Shown: piece after piece, positions 38,491-40,669 of the stretch
Position numbering within the stretch: position 1 is the stretch's first letter
Layout of the letters: each line of letters starts with the position of its first letter
Source: Tabrizicola sp.
GTDB lineage: Bacteria > Pseudomonadota > Alphaproteobacteria > Rhodobacterales > Rhodobacteraceae
NCBI GenBank assembly: GCA_016792685.1
Contig: JAEULQ010000104.1
Coordinates: 1-40,669 of the forward strand
DNA length: 40,669 bases
Reading direction: 5' to 3'
Notes under the pieces: generated by a model
The model's input: the letters and a program-made list of their open reading frames with translations, nothing else
What the model was told of the DNA's origin: nothing
The model's database searches: none
Made by a program: the position numbers and the translations under genes

Positions 38491-40050
38491 ATGGCTTCCG
38501 ACGACTACAACGACAAGGCCAAGCATGAGGACCTCAAGGTCCTGCATGGCATGGGCTACGCGCAGGAGCTTCAGCGCTCCATGTCGAAGTTCTCGAACTT
38601 CGCGATCTCGTTCTCGATCATCTGCATCCTCTCTGGCGGCATCAACTCCTTCGCCCAGGCCGTGTCTTCGGTCGGCGGCGCAGGCGGCGGTATCGGCTGG
38701 ATCGTGGGCTCGGCCCTGTCCGGCATGTTCGCGCTGGCCATGGCGCAGATCGCCTCGGCCTTCCCGACGGCGGGCGGGCTTTACCACTGGGGTTCGATCC
38801 TGGGGAACCGCTTCTGGGGCTGGCTCACCGCGTGGCTGAACCTGCTGGGCCTAATCACCGTCCTTGGCGCGATCAACATCGGGACCGCCTACTTCTTCAC
38901 CGGCACTTTCGGCCCGATGTTTGGGTTCGAGGGCACCGACTGGGAGATCGTGGGCTTCGTCGCGGTGATCACCGTGATCCAGGCGATCTTCAACCATGTC
39001 GGGATCAAGGTCACCACCTTCCTGACCGACATCTCGGGCTACATCATCTTCGCGACCACCGCCGTGCTTGTAGTGGCCTGCCTCTACTACGCGCCGGCGA
39101 TCGACATCTCGCGGCTCTGGACCTTCTCGAACTACTCGGGCGCCGCGGGCGGCGAGGTCTTCCCGCAGTCGGACAACATCGCCTACCTGTTCCTGCTCTG
39201 CCTCCTTTTGCCGGTCTACACGATCACCGGCTATGACGCGTCTGCACATACGTCGGAGGAGACCAAGAACGCCGCCGAATCCGTTCCGCGTGGCATCGTT
39301 TCGGCCGTGTTCTGGTCGGCCATCGTCGGCTGGATCATGATCTGCGCGATCATCCTGGCGATCCCGGACATGGACGCCGCCGCCGCGCAGGGCTGGGGCG
39401 TGTTCTTCGGCACGATGGACGCAATCCTGCCTGCCGGGCTGAAGATGACGATCTACTTCTTCATCCTGATCGCGCAGCTTCTCTGCGGCCTGGCCACCGT
39501 GACCTCGGCCAGCCGGATGCTGTTTGCCTTCTCGCGCGATGACGGTGTTCCGGGCTTCTCGAAGCCGCTGGCCACCGTCTCGCCCAAGTACCGCACGCCG
39601 GTGAACGCGATCTGGACGGCGACCGTGCTTTGCATCCTCTACGTGGTGCTGGCGCTGTCGATCAAGGTCGGCGAGACCTCGATCTACGTGATCGTGGTGA
39701 ACTCGACCCTCGTCTTCCTGTTCCTGTCCTTCACCATCCCGCTGATCGCAGGCATGTTGGCCTACGGCGGGCCGAAGTGGCCGCAGCCCGGCCCCTGGGC
39801 CATGTCCGCGGGCCTTTACAAGCTGGTGACGGTGCTGTCAGTCGTCGGCATGGGGATCATCCTCTTCATCGCCGTCGCGCCGCCGAACGAGCGGGTGCTC
39901 TATGTCGTCCTCGGCTTCATCGCCATCGCGCTGGTGGTCTGGGTCCTGGGCGAGAACCGCCGCTTCGAAGGCCCGCCGACGGGTGACCGCATCGCCGCCC
40001 GCAAGGCCGCCATCGCGGCAGCCGAGGCAGCGGTGGGCGAAAAGGGCTGA
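38491..40050 (+). CDS. APC-family amino acid/choline permease
   Basis: A 519-residue inner-membrane transporter of the amino acid-polyamine-organocation superfamily, closest by pattern to the amino acid/choline (ACT) and GABA-permease branch. Roughly twelve hydrophobic segments are seen. The first helix carries FSNFAISFSIICILSGGINSF, followed by FPTAGGLYHWGSILGNRFWGW, GYDASAHTSEETKNAAESVPRGI and SRMLFAFSRDDGVPGFS, which are diagnostic. The C-terminus is a charged helix (RIAARKAAIAAAEAA). It would import an amino acid or related amine by cation symport. AAGGGA precedes the ATG and an intrinsic-type terminator follows. It is divergent from pabB. Confidence 0.9.
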   Translation: MASDDYNDKAKHEDLKVLHGMGYAQELQRSMSKFSNFAISFSIICILSGGINSFAQAVSSVGGAGGGIGWIVGSALSGMFALAMAQIASAFPTAGGLYHWGSILGNRFWGWLTAWLNLLGLITVLGAINIGTAYFFTGTFGPMFGFEGTDWEIVGFVAVITVIQAIFNHVGIKVTTFLTDISGYIIFATTAVLVVACLYYAPAIDISRLWTFSNYSGAAGGEVFPQSDNIAYLFLLCLLLPVYTITGYDASAHTSEETKNAAESVPRGIVSAVFWSAIVGWIMICAIILAIPDMDAAAAQGWGVFFGTMDAILPAGLKMTIYFFILIAQLLCGLATVTSASRMLFAFSRDDGVPGFSKPLATVSPKYRTPVNAIWTATVLCILYVVLALSIKVGETSIYVIVVNSTLVFLFLSFTIPLIAGMLAYGGPKWPQPGPWAMSAGLYKLVTVLSVVGMGIILFIAVAPPNERVLYVVLGFIAIALVVWVLGENRRFEGPPTGDRIAARKAAIAAAEAAVGEKG

Positions 40051-40071
40051 CTTTTCGCCTGTGAAAAGCGG

Positions 40072-40100
40072 AAAGGCCGGGGTTTTCTCCCGGCCTTTTC
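40072..40100 (+). terminator. Rho-independent-type terminator after the permease
   Basis: A 10-bp perfect stem, AAAGGCCGGG (40072-40081) with CCCGGCCTTT (40089-40098), around a 7-nt loop (GTTTTCT), with a short T-tail. A smaller hairpin CTTTTC (40051-40056) / GAAAAG (40063-40068) begins right after the stop codon. Confidence 0.75.
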
Positions 40101-40129
40101 CATTGCGGCTGCGGCCCCCCGGAATCCCC

Positions 40130-40157
40130 TTGCGCCGGTCCGGCTTCTGTCTATAAC
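40130..40157 (+). promoter_or_regulatory. Candidate carB promoter
   Basis: TTGCGC (40130-40135) and TATAAC (40152-40157) are 16 bp apart, with TATAAC a 5/6 -10 box. It lies 34 bp upstream of the carB ATG and beyond the permease terminator, so carB should be transcribed separately. Confidence 0.55.
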
Positions 40158-40190
40158 CCGCCCAATTTTGCGCAATAGATGGGGGCAAGG

Positions 40191-40669
40191 ATGCCGAAGC
40201 GGACCGATATCAAGTCGATCATGATCATCGGCGCGGGCCCCATCGTCATCGGGCAGGCTTGCGAATTCGACTACTCCGGCGCCCAGGCCTGCAAGGCGCT
40301 GCGCGAGGAAGGCTACCGGGTCGTCCTGGTGAACTCGAACCCCGCGACGATCATGACCGACCCCGGTCTGGCGGATGCAACCTACATCGAGCCGATCACC
40401 CCGGAAGTCGTCGCCAAGATCATCGAAAAGGAACGCCCCGACGCGCTTTTGCCGACGATGGGCGGGCAAACCGGCCTCAACACAGCTTTGGCACTGGCCG
40501 ACATGGGCGTCCTCGACAAGTTCGGGGTAGAGCTGATCGGGGCCAAGCGCGAAGCCCTCGAGATGGCCGAGGACCGGAAACTGTTCCGCGAGGCGATGGA
40601 CCGGATCGGTCTGGAAAACCCCAAGGCCACGATCATCGCCGCGCCGAAGGTGAATGGCAAATACGACAT
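40191..40669 (+). CDS. carB: Carbamoyl-phosphate synthase large subunit (5' part)
   Basis: The first 159 codons of CarB; the full protein is about 1,080-1,120 residues and continues past the right edge. CarB makes carbamoyl phosphate from bicarbonate, two ATP and CarA-delivered ammonia, for arginine (via ArgF at 2196-3122) and pyrimidine synthesis. The N-terminus is unmistakable: [20 protein letters not shown], then [40 protein letters not shown] and [13 protein letters not shown] of the first carboxyphosphate ATP-grasp domain. CAAGG precedes the ATG. carA is not adjacent on the visible left side, so the two subunit genes appear to be split. Confidence 0.97.
   Translation, partial: MPKRTDIKSIMIIGAGPIVIGQACEFDYSGAQACKALREEGYRVVLVNSNPATIMTDPGLADATYIEPITPEVVAKIIEKERPDALLPTMGGQTGLNTALALADMGVLDKFGVELIGAKREALEMAEDRKLFREAMDRIGLENPKATIIAAPKVNGKYD

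Noticed and set aside
1-40669. CRISPR arrays, insertion sequences, integrases, rRNA or tRNA genes
   Set aside because: No regularly spaced direct repeats, no transposase or integrase motifs, and no tRNA or rRNA sequence was recognised on either strand by eye. A tRNAscan or Infernal run would settle the RNA part.

Overview
The window reads as a chromosome segment of a high-GC alphaproteobacterium of the Rhodobacteraceae (Rhodobacter/Gemmobacter-like). The lineage call rests on gcrA (an alphaproteobacterial cell-cycle regulator), DUF1467 and DUF6455 proteins, a Hint_2-type protein, and the gene style: TGATG/ATGA overlaps and 'TTGnCn - 17 bp - TAnnnT' promoters. Protein recognition is from memory of families, not from searches. 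There are no rRNA or tRNA genes, insertion sequences, phage genes or CRISPR arrays, so this is core/accessory metabolic chromosome rather than a mobile island.

Layout. 1-3.1 kb: tail of a membrane protein, a DUF1993 + isochorismatase-type hydrolase pair, a membrane protein of unknown function. 2.2-4.4 kb: arginine genes argD-argF. 4.7-7.4 kb: a Hint-domain protein with its catalytic residues replaced, a NylB-like serine hydrolase and a GNAT enzyme. 7.6-8.9 kb: an Rrf2 regulator and a secreted double-SnoaL/NTF2 protein, with strong palindromic operators in front of each.

9.0-18.5 kb is the most coherent accessory unit: eight genes on the minus strand (aldehyde dehydrogenase - substrate-binding protein - two ATPases - two permeases - coniferyl-alcohol-dehydrogenase-like SDR - second aldehyde dehydrogenase), transcribed divergently from an AraC-family regulator. 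The layout suggests uptake of an aromatic or phenylpropanoid-like alcohol/aldehyde and its stepwise oxidation to the acid.

18.7-30.7 kb: housekeeping and small genes (gcrA, an AsmA protein, rimO, dgkA, an IMPACT-only protein, DUF6455, an M48 lipoprotein, DUF167, an EI24/CysZ-like protein, a nitroreductase, an HDAC-like amidohydrolase, DUF1467, methylmalonyl-CoA epimerase, a receiver-domain protein). 30.8-36.4 kb: aspS - DUF1993 - DUF1800 - DUF1501 - GNAT on the minus strand. 36.5-38.2 kb: pabB-pabC for p-aminobenzoate. 38.5-40.7 kb: an APC permease with a good terminator, then the 5' part of carB, which supplies carbamoyl phosphate to argF and to pyrimidine synthesis.

The clearest unexplained DNA structure is a set of back-to-back short perfect palindromes next to stop codons at three places (121-190, 19305-19349, 36480-36525). 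They share arms while their cores differ in a pairing-preserving way. Other items worth attention are the Rrf2/NTF2 operators, the degenerate Hint protein, the two translationally coupled DUF1993 paralogues and the DUF1800-DUF1501 pair.
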